DNA from: Rhizobium sp. SL86
GTDB taxonomy: Bacteria; Pseudomonadota; Alphaproteobacteria; Rhizobiales; Rhizobiaceae
Assembly: GCF_026672545.1 (NCBI RefSeq)
Contig: NZ_JAPPRJ010000002.1
Coordinates: 1-64,000, forward strand
Direction of reading: 5' to 3'
DNA length: 64,000 nt
The notes under the pieces were generated by a model. That model was not told the origin of the DNA, searched no databases, and saw nothing but the letters and a program-made list of their open reading frames with translations. Below are positions 37,750-46,467 of this stretch, in pieces. The translations under genes were made by a program, and so were the position numbers. Each line of letters starts with the position of its first letter. Positions within the stretch are counted from its first letter, which is position 1.

Positions 37750-38280
37750 TCAATGTCCGCCAATCTTTTGCAGCAACGTCACGCCAGGCGCCGGGAACTC
37801 CAGATCGTCTTCCGACTGGCCCGACGCGGGAACATCAATCCATCGCTCAGCCAGGCCATCCGCGCACTCCTGGACAACCGGGAAATGGAGGATTTCGCCA
37901 GCCTTCAGATCTGTCGTCAGATAAACTCGAAGTGCAAATTCGTCATATTCGTCGTCACCGAGATTTCCTCCGCTCCAGATGACTTGTTTGACGCCTTCGC
38001 CTGTCGGCGTTCCGTAATAGTCGTAGGACTTTGCATAGGCTCCCTTGACCTTTTCGAGTGCCCAGCCGGCCTTCGGCTGAGGCTTGACGGCAATGACGCC
38101 ATCAGGAATTTGAACCCGGACGACGGTTGTCGGTTTTCCCTCGCAGCCATGTGGCACCTGGAACACGGCCTTGTAGGTCGTGCCGACCGGGGCTTCCTTG
38201 ACCTGAAGGGATACATGCGCGAACGCCGTTCCCGTTCCAATCATCAGGGCGGCAAGCGCTGACACCGTTTTCTTGATCAC
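37750..38280 (-). CDS. YcnI/DUF1775-family periplasmic copper-binding protein
   Basis: This exported protein of 176 residues ends its signal at AFA-H, leaving an N-terminal His (HVSLQVKEAP), the copper-binding arrangement known for YcnI. The DUF1775 core includes YKAVFQVPHGCEGKPT, PKAGWALEK, VIWSGGNLGDDEYDEFALRV and VQECADGLAERWIDVP. GTG 38280 has AGGAG at good spacing; GTG 38286 is also in frame. There is no C-terminal membrane helix. It pairs with the CopC-CopD fusion downstream; copper chaperoning is the likely role. Confidence 0.88.
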   Translation of the reverse strand: MIKKTVSALAALMIGTGTAFAHVSLQVKEAPVGTTYKAVFQVPHGCEGKPTTVVRVQIPDGVIAVKPQPKAGWALEKVKGAYAKSYDYYGTPTGEGVKQVIWSGGNLGDDEYDEFALRVYLTTDLKAGEILHFPVVQECADGLAERWIDVPASGQSEDDLEFPAPGVTLLQKIGGH

Positions 38281-38504
38281 AATCACGTCTCCTATCGATA
38301 GACCGGCTTGGCCCGCCGGCTGGGATGTCGCGAGTTGTCAGGCGGATTCGAATGCACGTTGCTGAAACGCCGCATTGCCCACCCGACCTGAAAGAGTTTT
38401 CCAATTCGATGATGCCGGCGCACGCGCGATCGCTCCACTTGACGTAGAGACCGTTCGTCTGCTGAGGTTGACGCTTGATCGATTGTGAACGCGCCCGCTG
38501 CTGA

Positions 38505-39281
38505 TCACGCCTCGTCTTGTACCTGCCGGCGAATGTCATCAGCCAGCACATGTAGCGTTTCAGACGGCAGCGAACCGACAAGACTGTATCCCATACCGTC
38601 GACCGCCCAAGCCCAGCCGCCAACTGTTCCCTGCGCGTGTGGGGTCATGGTCCGTGTTTGATCCACGATCATGGGTCTCGTCAGCATCACGAGCCGTGTG
38701 CCTTTATCATTGTCGTACATCAGCATCAGAGCGGCGCCGTGGGGCGTAGAAACGACACGACCACCCATCATCCGATAGCCAGCCTTCGACAAATCCGGCA
38801 AGACAGGCTTGCGCCTCATTCGTTCGGTGGCCCAATCGACGAGTTCGACCATATTGTCGGCTCGCAGTTCCACTGGTCGTGCCCGGTCTGCCGCGTAAGT
38901 CTCGAAACTGTCTGTGGCTTCGCGAGCAAGGGCGACAACTCCCTCCGTCGGAGGGCTGGTTAATTCATGCAAAGACCAACCGCCTGATCCACCAACGAAA
39001 AGGCAGCCAACAGCCGCTGCGGCGAGGCGCCAGTTGGAAATCCGGCTCTGCCGCTTCGTGGCAATCATATGACTAAGGTTGAGCCTTGTCGGAATTGGTT
39101 CGTCAGCGATGGGATCAAGTTCGCGGCGCAAGATTGCGCGTTGTTTGCTATAGGAGGCAAACCGGCTCGCAACCTCCGGATGTTTTTCCAGATAAGCGGA
39201 GACCTCTTCACTCCGCGAAAAATCAAGACGACCGTCGACATAAGCATGCAGGTCGTCTTCAGTGATTGGCCTATCCGTCAT
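38505..39281 (-). CDS. Anti-sigma factor, membrane-anchored
   Basis: This probable anti-sigma factor has 258 residues. The N-terminal cytoplasmic part has EDDLHAYVDGRLDFSRSEEV and a SRFASYSKQRAILRREL helix, similar to ChrR/RsiW-like anti-sigma domains but without the His-x3-Cys-x2-Cys zinc motif. One membrane helix lies at about 84-102 (AAAAVGCLFVGGSGGW), and a soluble outer domain follows with MMYDNDKGTRLVMLTRPM. The start overlaps the sigma factor stop by four bases. Because it precedes ycnI and copCD in the same direction, copper or redox control is likely. Confidence 0.85.
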   Translation of the reverse strand: MTDRPITEDDLHAYVDGRLDFSRSEEVSAYLEKHPEVASRFASYSKQRAILRRELDPIADEPIPTRLNLSHMIATKRQSRISNWRLAAAAVGCLFVGGSGGWSLHELTSPPTEGVVALAREATDSFETYAADRARPVELRADNMVELVDWATERMRRKPVLPDLSKAGYRMMGGRVVSTPHGAALMLMYDNDKGTRLVMLTRPMIVDQTRTMTPHAQGTVGGWAWAVDGMGYSLVGSLPSETLHVLADDIRRQVQDEA

Positions 39282-39802
39282 TTTACTCTCCGCAGATGCG
39301 AAACCGGGCGAGCGCCCCTCGAGGGGTTTTCCAGTATCTGCTTCAGGCGCTCACGCGCGCGCGACAGTCGCGACATGACCGTCCCGACAGGGATCGTAAG
39401 GATATCGGCTACTTCGGAGTAGCTGAAGTCTTCGACAGATACTAGGAGCAGCACACTGCGTTGCTCTTCCGGAAGTTGCTCAATTGCCGACGCGATGTCC
39501 GCTCTTGTCAGACCGTCCTCCTGAGTCGGCGCATGCGACATTAAACGTTCTTCGACCTCATCAAAGGTGACATGTTGCCCACGCCTGGCTGTCTGCCGCA
39601 TCCGGTTGATCGCAAGATTATGCAAAATTGCAAACGCCCAAGTACGAGCGTCACTATTTCGACGCCGGTGCCAGTGTGAGATGACTCGTTCGAGACAATC
39701 CTGCACGAGGTCGTCGGCTGCAGATGCATCGCGCATGAGACCTCGTGCATAACGTCGCAAGGCCGGTATGATCGGTTCGATCTGGAAAAGAAGATCATCC
39801 AT
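39278..39802 (-). CDS. ECF sigma factor controlling the copper group
   Basis: This 174-residue ECF sigma factor has region 2 (LRRYARGLMRDASAADDLVQ, TWAFAILHNLAINRMR) and region 4 (LPEEQRSVLLLVSVEDFSYS, IPVGTVMSRLSRARERL). ATG 39802 is used, with GTG 39805 directly before it in frame. It is translationally coupled to the anti-sigma gene. Position implies that it drives ycnI and copCD; I could not recognise its target promoter in 38281-38504. Confidence 0.92.
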   Translation of the reverse strand: MDDLLFQIEPIIPALRRYARGLMRDASAADDLVQDCLERVISHWHRRRNSDARTWAFAILHNLAINRMRQTARRGQHVTFDEVEERLMSHAPTQEDGLTRADIASAIEQLPEEQRSVLLLVSVEDFSYSEVADILTIPVGTVMSRLSRARERLKQILENPSRGARPVSHLRRVK

Positions 39803-39824
39803 CACAATCTGTTTCCGGTTGGCT

Positions 39825-39850
39825 GGCCCACCCCGGGGTTGGAGTGGGCC
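39825..39850 (-). terminator. Stem-loop after the beta-propeller gene
   Basis: GGCCCAC pairs with GTGGGCC around a 12-base loop in the 56-base gap between the beta-propeller gene stop and the sigma factor. No U-run follows, so it may be Rho-assisted or only an mRNA 3' stabiliser. It separates two minus-strand units. Confidence 0.5.
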
Positions 39851-39858
39851 GCTTTCGT

Positions 39859-41313
39859 TCAGTCTGCCTGAACCTGCACGATTTCGCCGGGCTTGCCGCC
39901 GACCGAGGTGGCGACGACGAGGTAACGCTTCTCATCCACATGCTTGGCTTCGACGACTTGCCGGATCGGACCGACGGCGTTCACGATAGCCGATCCGGCG
40001 GGGTTGGTCATGAACGCCGCCAGACCCTGAAGGTCGCCACTGCCATCCGGTTGCTCGGAAAGTGCAAGAACGTAAGGTCGCTTCGGATCGAGGCCTGCGA
40101 CAGCAGCCTGCAGAACCTGGGTCAGCCCCTGATTGAAAAGCGCGACGCTCGTGGACTGCTTTTTGTTTTTATCGCCTTTGGCCGCCAGCTTCAGATGAGC
40201 GGCGTCGCTAGCGCCACTCAGCGGCACGAGGTTTTGTATGCCGTCGCCTTCGGGCACCGCGTTCGGAACATAGACCAAGGCCTGTGGCGCTTGGCCGACA
40301 GGAATATGGGCGATGACCTTGTTGGATAGGGTATCGATGACGGCAAGCTGGTCGGCGTTCTCGAGCCCGACATAAATCCGCGTGCCGTCGCCGGACGGCC
40401 AGATACCGTGTGGCAGGTTGCCCACCTCAATCGTCTCGACCTGCTCGAAGGTGTCGGTACGAAACACCTTCACTTCATTCAGCCCGCCAATCGTCACGTA
40501 AGCAAAGCTGCCGTTCTTGTTGACAACGAGATTGACGTGATTGGTGAGTGGGCCTGTGTCGATCGTTTTGATGAGGTCGAAGGGCGCCTCGGCATTGAAC
40601 ACCTGTGTCTTGCCGATGTCTTTCAGCGTAAACCAGACCTGTTTTCCGTCAGCGGAGGCGGCAATGTTCGGGCAAAACGGGCTCGCCTGTTTCACATGAC
40701 CAACGACCTTATGGTCTGCGACGTTCACGACGGCGACATCCGGATTAAACGACGAGCAGATGTAGCCGTATTTGCCATCTGGCGAGAAGATCTGCATTCC
40801 TGGTCCTGAAGCGACCTTGATGCGGGTCTTTTCTTCGAAGGTTTTGGTTTCAATGACGGAAATGTAATCTTCGCCGCGAACCGTCACCCAGACTTCCTTT
40901 CCGTCGGGCGTAAAAGCCGCTTCATGCGGAGACCGACCGATATAGATCGTCTTCTTTACCGCATTGGTGGCAGTATCGATAAATGTCACCGAATTGGAGC
41001 CGATCGATACGACAGCGAGGGTTTTATGATCGGGCGAGAAGCCCATACCGTGAACGAGGACCTGCCCCTTGTAGAGCGGGCTCAGATTGCCGGGCTGTGG
41101 ATCGCCAAGCTTGATGACGCCGAGAAGCTTGTTGTCGACTGGATCGGAGACCGACACCGTGTTCGAAAACTGCTCCGCAGCATAGATCCGATCGCGGTGG
41201 CTGATCGGAATATCCGGGGTGGAGACGAGGCCGGGCACTTGGCCGGCAAAGGCTGCCACGGGGGCAAGAACGGAGCTTGCCAGAAGAGCAAGCATCTTCA
41301 ATTTGGTTCTCAT
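39859..41313 (-). CDS. YncE-like secreted beta-propeller protein
   Basis: This exported 484-residue protein has a signal peptide (LALLASSVLAPVAAFA, cleaved near residue 23). Seven-bladed YVTN/40-bp-like repeats follow (for example NTVSVSDPVDNKLLGVIKLG, SVTFIDTATNAVKKTIYIG, VAVVNVADHKVVGHVK, QLAVIDTLSNKVIAHIPVG). The last roughly 120 residues are outside the propeller. Function is not known; related proteins often accompany metal or quinoprotein genes. It starts 61 bases after the DUF305 gene and shares its direction, so they are probably one operon. Confidence 0.85.
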   Translation of the reverse strand: MRTKLKMLALLASSVLAPVAAFAGQVPGLVSTPDIPISHRDRIYAAEQFSNTVSVSDPVDNKLLGVIKLGDPQPGNLSPLYKGQVLVHGMGFSPDHKTLAVVSIGSNSVTFIDTATNAVKKTIYIGRSPHEAAFTPDGKEVWVTVRGEDYISVIETKTFEEKTRIKVASGPGMQIFSPDGKYGYICSSFNPDVAVVNVADHKVVGHVKQASPFCPNIAASADGKQVWFTLKDIGKTQVFNAEAPFDLIKTIDTGPLTNHVNLVVNKNGSFAYVTIGGLNEVKVFRTDTFEQVETIEVGNLPHGIWPSGDGTRIYVGLENADQLAVIDTLSNKVIAHIPVGQAPQALVYVPNAVPEGDGIQNLVPLSGASDAAHLKLAAKGDKNKKQSTSVALFNQGLTQVLQAAVAGLDPKRPYVLALSEQPDGSGDLQGLAAFMTNPAGSAIVNAVGPIRQVVEAKHVDEKRYLVVATSVGGKPGEIVQVQAD

Positions 41314-41374
41314 GTCATTATCCTTTTCAGTAGCCCGGTTTCATCATCTGCGCCTCCGGGGGCGCCTCTGAAGT

Positions 41375-41824
41375 CTATTGGTGAGCGTTCTGCGCCGTCT
41401 TCGCTTCGGACGGATCGATCTGCGTTGGCACGGCCTTGGAGGCGGGAAGCGGATCGCCGAGGATCATGCGCATGGCGGCGATTTCCTGCTGCTGCTCGAC
41501 AATGATCTCCTGCGCAAGCCGCTTCAGATGCTGGTTGTCGCCGTAGCGCAGATAGGTTACGGCCATGTCGATCGCTCCCTGATGATGGGGGATCATCATC
41601 TCGATGAAATCGCGATTGATATCGCCCGTCGGCTTGACGGCCATGTCGTTCATCATCTTCACCATCGCCGCGTCGTTTTCCTGCAGGAACGGCGTCTGGT
41701 CCGTGATGCCGGAAAGAGCCTGATGGTGATGCGACGACACATCCTGCGCAAAGGCCGACACCGATACGATGGCAAGCAGCGATGTGGTGACAAGAACATG
41801 CGTACGGCAAAAAACTGCGGTCAT
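41375..41824 (-). CDS. DUF305 (CopM-like) periplasmic protein
   Basis: This secreted protein of about 149 residues has a signal ending at AFAQ, a His-rich stretch (VSSHHHQALSG), and the DUF305 helical pair with the signature DFIEMMIPHHQGAIDMA and MMNDM upstream. The paired histidines and methionines are candidate metal ligands; the DUF305 protein CopM binds copper in Synechocystis. ATG 41824 has AGGAG six bases upstream; ATG 41830 is adjacent to that site. Location beside copper genes supports a copper role, unproven. Confidence 0.85.
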   Translation of the reverse strand: MTAVFCRTHVLVTTSLLAIVSVSAFAQDVSSHHHQALSGITDQTPFLQENDAAMVKMMNDMAVKPTGDINRDFIEMMIPHHQGAIDMAVTYLRYGDNQHLKRLAQEIIVEQQQEIAAMRMILGDPLPASKAVPTQIDPSEAKTAQNAHQ

Positions 41825-42342
41825 TGTCATCTCCTGATCAATCTCGAAGAGTTCAGAAGGGTAGACATCGCAGACTGCGGATTATTCCAGGCGGGGCGAA
41901 ATTTTTCCTGCGCTCCTCGCCACGGTCCATTACTCCGCCCGCACAACGCGGCGACCGTTTCGCTTATCTTGGAAAAGGGACGGTAGCTGCGCCTTGGCCC
42001 GTCATGGCGCCGTTCGGATGTTTCTTCAGCTTGGCCAGCCACTTGAGGGCTTGCGGCCAATGATCAGCGCACTGCGTGATCCGAACACGGAGGCTGAATG
42101 AGAACGGGCTGCTGGGCGAGCAGTGCACGAGGCGGCAGGACTGCGGCTGCGGGCCCGCCATTGGCAGTGCTCCGCAGTGGATACAATTGTCGACCTTGTG
42201 GCGGACAGTCGATCGGCATGTGCAGGTGGGCACATCGGATTGCTATCAGTCTCAACACATCGGCAACCGGACCACGCATGGCACTGGCCCCTTCGGTCAA
42301 TCCCCTGGAAATGCCTGCGTCTCCAGGGGAAGTCTGCTGTCG
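41825..42342. other. Intergenic stretch, no convincing gene
   Basis: These 518 bases separate the DUF305 gene from the SfnB-like gene. A minus-strand frame at 41964-42233 (with CADHWPQALKWLAKLKKHP) vaguely recalls small rhizobial DUF982 proteins, but it lacks a ribosome site and a clear full match. The promoter of the DUF305 unit should lie near 41840-41900. Confidence 0.4.
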
Positions 42343-43599
42343 TCAGATCCACGAATGTATCGGAGGGGCCTGACCGTTCAGGTAATATTGGCCGATCGCA
42401 TGAAATTTCCATCGAACCGGGTCGTGGAGCGTATGCGTCCGCGCGTCACGCCAGAGGCGATCGAGATTGAGTTTGCCGAGCGTTGAACGGGTTCCGACGA
42501 GTTCAAACAGCTTGTTCGATGCAAGAAGGGCAAGTTCAGTTGACAAGACCTTCGCCTCCGCAACCGCGATTTTGGCCATTCCTATTGTCTGTTCATTGGC
42601 GTTGGCAATCGCGGCATCGAGTTGCCGGCCTGACCGTTCCAGCATCAGTTCGGCAGCATGGTAACGGATTTTCAGGTCTCCGATCGCCGCGATGGTGTAG
42701 GGATCATCCGCTGCGCGTCCCTGGCCGCTATCGACCCAGGGGCGAGCATAGGCGTTGATCAGTTCAATCGTGGTCTCGATGGCGTGCTTCGCAATACCGA
42801 GATCAATCGCCGCATGGATAATCTGACTTTGCGGACCGACGGCGCTGGGGTGTTCGTAGACAAGGTGGGCGGGCAGCACTCGAGACGCTGCAACCCGCAC
42901 ATTTTCAAGAAGGACGGTGCCGCTGGCGGTCGTGCGCTGGCCGAAACTGGACCAATCATCAACCACGGTCAGTCCGCTTGTCGCTCTATCGGCTATCGCA
43001 ACAAAGACATGACCGCTTTCATCCAGAGCCACGATCGGCACCAGGTGGGCAAACAGCGCGCCAGTCGAGTAGAACTTCTCTCCCGAGACAAGGAAATCAT
43101 CCCCTTCACGCACCAGTCGGGTCTTCATGTCTTCGACATTCTTGCCATTGAATTCCGAAAAGGCATTGCCAAGCCTATGCCCTGCAAGGACCTTGCCGAA
43201 CAGGTCCCGCTTCTGTTCTTCGCTGCCCGTCAGGCGAATGACGTCGATGATTTCGAAGCTGCTCTGCGGCATCTGCGCCAGCGAGGGATCCGCCGAAGCC
43301 AGCAACATGAAAACCCTGGCAAGGGTGACCTGCGAGACACCAGCACCGCCGTATGCTTTGGGTATCGTAATACCCCAAAGGCCGCTCTGCGAAAAAACGT
43401 CGATCTCTTCGAACGGCAAGCGTCTGTGCTTGTCCCTTGAGGACGCGTCGGCCAGAAAGGTCACGCGCAAATCTTCAGCAATCGCGATTGCTTCCTCGTC
43501 GCTGCTGATGACATGGGCATGTTTTTCTGGGGGAGATGGTGCCCAATTCGAAGTTGGCACGCGCTCTGTAGCCTCAACGACTGTCGACGTAGTGTTCAT
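42343..43599 (-). CDS. SfnB-like acyl-CoA dehydrogenase-fold oxidoreductase
   Basis: This 418-residue flavin-dependent enzyme is related to SfnB and dibenzothiophene desulfurisation oxygenases (DszC-like). The N-terminal helical domain has FSQSGLWGITIPKAYGGAG, the middle beta domain EKFYSTGALFAHLVPIVAL, and the C-terminal part LGKLNLDRLWRDARTHTLHD with PVRWKFHAIGQYYLNG, the latter highly typical of SfnB. SfnB-type proteins act in sulfone/sulfonate-derived sulfur acquisition. No other sulfur gene lies nearby, so its partner reductase must be elsewhere. The start ATG 43599 has only a weak site. Confidence 0.88.
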   Translation of the reverse strand: MNTTSTVVEATERVPTSNWAPSPPEKHAHVISSDEEAIAIAEDLRVTFLADASSRDKHRRLPFEEIDVFSQSGLWGITIPKAYGGAGVSQVTLARVFMLLASADPSLAQMPQSSFEIIDVIRLTGSEEQKRDLFGKVLAGHRLGNAFSEFNGKNVEDMKTRLVREGDDFLVSGEKFYSTGALFAHLVPIVALDESGHVFVAIADRATSGLTVVDDWSSFGQRTTASGTVLLENVRVAASRVLPAHLVYEHPSAVGPQSQIIHAAIDLGIAKHAIETTIELINAYARPWVDSGQGRAADDPYTIAAIGDLKIRYHAAELMLERSGRQLDAAIANANEQTIGMAKIAVAEAKVLSTELALLASNKLFELVGTRSTLGKLNLDRLWRDARTHTLHDPVRWKFHAIGQYYLNGQAPPIHSWI

Positions 43600-44042
43600 G
43601 TTACTGTCTCTTTGATTTGATTAAAGGGTTCTAATTCCACACTCTCGCCCGAAGACTTGCGATTTCTAAGCCGAGCGTGGACCTGACAGATCCGAACCCA
43701 CGTTATTCTTCGTGCTCGGACAAGCTGGAGTGTCAGGAGGAAATATTGCCCGTCGATTGCGGTCGATGAGGCTTTCATGTCATTTGCAGCACTTCGTGCG
43801 CTGGCACACCCAAGTCGTCGACGCATTGCGCAGGCTCCCCGAGTTTGCGAGATCAAGCCTTTCCTCGGCCAGATGTGGCAGCTCAAGGTGTGTTCGATTG
43901 ACCGATGCTGACATGTCGATAAGCGACCAAGGCAATGGCCAATTGCATCCTCCTCGTTTTTATCTGGGCCGACCGCCGCCTCTTGGCGTCCCTTGCTGCC
44001 AAAGGATTGGCAAATGGCCGGGATTGTGGTCATAGGTCTGGT
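43600..44042. other. Divergent intergenic stretch
   Basis: These 443 bases lie between the SfnB-like gene (minus) and the MarR regulator (plus). Open frames here are low-quality shadows without ribosome sites or domains. It should contain the promoter of the oxidoreductase gene and that of the regulator. I cannot point to a box. Confidence 0.45.
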
Positions 44043-44534
44043 ATGACCCAATCCGACTCTACCCGTACGAAGTTGGCGCAGGATGCGCTTTTACCCCGCA
44101 ATACCCGCCGCTCGTTGCCAATTGCTCTGCTGCGGGCACGCGAAGCGGTGATGGCGCATTTCCGGCCCATGCTCGCCGCCCACGACCTGACGGAACAGCA
44201 ATGGCGCGTCATCCGCATTCTCGGCGAGAACGGCATGGTGGACGCCTCCGAAGTGGCCGAACGCGCCTTCATTCTGGCCCCTTCTCTGACCCGGATGATC
44301 AAGACACTGGAAGAGCGCGGCCTGATCGAAAAGGACAAGGACGAGGCGGATGGCAGGCGTGTGCTGTTGCGCATCGCGCCCGCCGGGCTTGCCGTCATCA
44401 ACGAGGTCACGCCCGAAAGCCGGGCAATCTACGAGGCACTCGAGCGAAAATTTGGCGTTGAGAAGATCGATCTTCTGCTGGATCTGCTGGGGGAACTGGC
44501 CGACACCATGGATGCGGGGAACACAAGCTCCTAA
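44043..44534 (+). CDS. MarR-family regulator, HpaR-like
   Basis: This transcriptional repressor has 163 residues. Its MarR winged helix resembles HpaR of homoprotocatechuate operons: SLPIALLRAREAVMAHFRPM, TEQQWRVIRILGENG, SEVAERAFILAPSLTRMIK, EADGRRVLLRI. No homoprotocatechuate catabolic genes lie in the window, so the target is either elsewhere or the adjacent genes. The stop codon overlaps the stop of the convergent RES toxin gene. Confidence 0.88.
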   Translation: MTQSDSTRTKLAQDALLPRNTRRSLPIALLRAREAVMAHFRPMLAAHDLTEQQWRVIRILGENGMVDASEVAERAFILAPSLTRMIKTLEERGLIEKDKDEADGRRVLLRIAPAGLAVINEVTPESRAIYEALERKFGVEKIDLLLDLLGELADTMDAGNTSS

Positions 44535-45025
44535 CGAAGACGGTTCTCGTCATCGATCAGCGTGAGGCGTGCCGGCGGCTCCGGCCCCCACTGAAAGAGC
44601 ACGAGATTGAGGTTGCCGGCGGTCGCGCCAGCGGCAAAGCTGCGCACCAGCAGACCCTGGTAGCCCTGTTCGAACAGCCGCCGTGCAAAGGTCTGCGTTC
44701 TGGCTTCGCCCGTCGCCTTCATGGCATCGCGCCAGACGGGATCGGCAAGTGCGGCCGTATCCATATCCCATGCGTGCAACGCCTCTTCGTCAAGGCTGTC
44801 GAACAGGCGCTCGATCTTAGCCCTATAGGACACCAGCGTGGTCGGCTGCAGACTTCCGACCTGATTGGCCTCCCGAATGGCGGTCATGATCGACAGTGAC
44901 GTATAAAGCGCCTCCATGCCCTTCGGATTGAAGCGGCCGCCATAGAGCGCGGCTCCGCGGCCCGACAAAGGTTCGCGCGCATAAACCGGGTTCAGCGCCC
45001 GATACAGAAATCCCTCAAAGGACAT
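44531..45025 (-). CDS. RES-domain toxin of a type II toxin-antitoxin system
   Basis: This 164-residue RES protein is of the family that depletes NAD+ in the cell when freed from its antitoxin. The family residues are visible: an Arg in LYRALNP, GRGAALYGGRFNPKG with Arg/Tyr, EALYTSLS with Glu, and a late NLNLVLFQW containing the Asn/Ser region. It starts 8 bases after the antitoxin stop. Length is normal for active RES toxins, so the module looks intact. Confidence 0.9.
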   Translation of the reverse strand: MSFEGFLYRALNPVYAREPLSGRGAALYGGRFNPKGMEALYTSLSIMTAIREANQVGSLQPTTLVSYRAKIERLFDSLDEEALHAWDMDTAALADPVWRDAMKATGEARTQTFARRLFEQGYQGLLVRSFAAGATAGNLNLVLFQWGPEPPARLTLIDDENRLR

Positions 45026-45033
45026 CAGCGCAA

Positions 45034-45384
45034 TCAGGCGTGGACACCCGCGTCGACCGCATCAATGTAATCGAGCACGTCCGTGGCGCGTCCGTCGCGC
45101 ACCAGTTGCATGGCCGTCAGGCCGGAAAAGCCAGAAAGCGGTTCCGACCGGTACCAGGCATAAGCCATCAGGGCGGAGCCGAAGCGCGGTTCCACCTTGT
45201 TGAGGATTTCCGCTACTTCGCGCAGACGCCGCTGTGTCCGATCGGACTGAATGCGGTCCTTGCGTTGAACGGCATCCTTGCCAAGACCCGCCGCACGAGC
45301 GATGTCCTCGCTCGTCGTTTGCAGTGTCTCTGCAATCTTGCGGGCCGAAAACAAGCCATTGTCGGCGAACTGAGCCAGTCCCAT
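45034..45384 (-). CDS. Xre/MbcA/ParS-type antitoxin
   Basis: This 116-residue antitoxin has an Xre-like N-terminal helix-turn-helix (TSEDIARAAGLGKDAVQRKD) and a C-terminal MbcA/ParS/Xre toxin-binding domain (LREVAEILNKVEPRFGSALM, AYAWYRSEPLSGFSGLTAMQ). It neutralises the RES toxin and should repress their joint promoter. ATG 45384 lies inside a perfect TGACGTCA palindrome that resembles the operator half-sites upstream. Confidence 0.92.
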   Translation of the reverse strand: MGLAQFADNGLFSARKIAETLQTTSEDIARAAGLGKDAVQRKDRIQSDRTQRRLREVAEILNKVEPRFGSALMAYAWYRSEPLSGFSGLTAMQLVRDGRATDVLDYIDAVDAGVHA

Positions 45385-45417
45385 GACGTCACCTGCCTTT
45401 TCACGAGCCGCACTTAC

Positions 45418-45451
45418 TGACGCATTATAGCGTCAGAAAGAGAGGCGTCAA
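45418..45451 (-). promoter_or_regulatory. Promoter and operator of the RES-Xre module
   Basis: On the minus strand, TTGACG (45446-45451) and a perfect TATAAT (45424-45429) are 16 bases apart, giving a textbook sigma70 promoter about 33 bases before the antitoxin start. The -10 box is the centre of a palindrome TGACGC-ATTATA-GCGTCA (45418-45435). Further half-sites occur at 45445 (GCGTCA) and 45384 (TGACGTCA). This fits autorepression by the antitoxin-toxin complex. Confidence 0.75.
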
Positions 45452-45481
45452 CGTATGGCTGTGAGCATCAGTCATGGTCGC

Positions 45482-46465
45482 TCACAGGACCTGCTCTGCC
45501 AGTTCCAGAGCATCATCGGCATATTTCTGCGTCTTGTGCGCCATTTCCGGCCGGGCTGCCGCCCAGCCGATATAGGTCAGGCTGCGCATGACCGTGAACA
45601 GCGGCAGAAGCGCCAGCGCCGCATCCGAGAGGCTGCGGCAGGACCGGTATCCGTCGATCAAAGCCGCTTCCAGCGCCGGATAGTGCGGCTCGATCCGGTT
45701 CTTGAGCAGCGCCGTCGCCAGATCGAACAGACGGTAGCCATAGCCGCAATCGTCGAAATCGATCAGCCCGATCTCGTCGCCGTGGACCATGACGTTTTCG
45801 CGCACGCCATCGGCATGGATCAACCCGTAATCGAGCCCATCCGTCCCGACTTGCGCCAGATGCTCTAGAAGCCTTGCCCGCAGGCGGCTAAGCCCGTTTC
45901 GACTTTCAGGCGAAAGGCCCTCGCAATCCCAGAACCGTCCCCAGAGGGGCGCTTCCCCCAGCAGCCCGCCGCGATCCCAGGCGGGGCGTACGAAACTGTC
46001 GCCGCCCTTGAACCGGTCGGCGCTGTCATGCAACCGTGCCAGCGTTGCGCCCAGGCGGAAAAACAGCGCCTGCGCCTCCTCTGAACCATGGGCGAGCGGA
46101 TACCCGCTTTCGCCCAGCGGCGCGCCCTCCATCCAGCTGACGAGGCTGGCAAAACCCGTCGCGCCATCCGTACCGCATTCGGCCAGCAGCGTACCGGACA
46201 GCGTTGGCTGCGGGGCAGGCGCGCGAGCACCCTCCCCGACCAGATGCGCCACGAAAAGCAGTTCGGAGAGAATCGCATCGCGGCTGTGATAGCCGGGTCT
46301 GTGCAGCCGCAGCGCCGCATAGGCCCCATCGGCGAGGCGAACGCGGAACACCGCATTCTCCCGATATTTGATCAGCCGGGTCTCCGTCCCTTCAAGACCC
46401 CAATGGGCGAGCGCGCGGCCGGCGCGCTCGTGCAGGTGACGAAGGAAATCATCCGTGTTCATCAT
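45482..46465 (-). CDS. Aminoglycoside phosphotransferase-fold small-molecule kinase (hydroxylysine/ethanolamine kinase-like)
   Basis: This 327-residue kinase of the APH/choline kinase superfamily has IKYRENAVFRVRLADG (nucleotide lobe), the catalytic loop LIHADGVRENVMVHG (His-x-Asp and Asn) and the metal-binding LIDFDDCGYG. It lies directly after a phospholyase-like PLP enzyme. In eukaryotes the matching pairs are hydroxylysine kinase with phosphohydroxylysine phospholyase, and ethanolamine kinase with phosphoethanolamine phospholyase. I infer that it phosphorylates an amino alcohol or hydroxy amino acid. Antibiotic inactivation is unlikely in this context. Confidence 0.8.
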   Translation of the reverse strand: MMNTDDFLRHLHERAGRALAHWGLEGTETRLIKYRENAVFRVRLADGAYAALRLHRPGYHSRDAILSELLFVAHLVGEGARAPAPQPTLSGTLLAECGTDGATGFASLVSWMEGAPLGESGYPLAHGSEEAQALFFRLGATLARLHDSADRFKGGDSFVRPAWDRGGLLGEAPLWGRFWDCEGLSPESRNGLSRLRARLLEHLAQVGTDGLDYGLIHADGVRENVMVHGDEIGLIDFDDCGYGYRLFDLATALLKNRIEPHYPALEAALIDGYRSCRSLSDAALALLPLFTVMRSLTYIGWAAARPEMAHKTQKYADDALELAEQVL

Positions 46466-46467
46466 TG

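Noticed and set aside
41964..42233. Possible small DUF982-like protein on the minus strand
   Set aside because: Only a short resemblance, no ribosome site, and the match would need a frame change; not enough to call a gene or pseudogene.
43596..44051. 151-codon minus-strand frame upstream of the SfnB-like gene
   Set aside because: No domain, no ribosome site, composition unlike coding sequence; it is the divergent promoter region.
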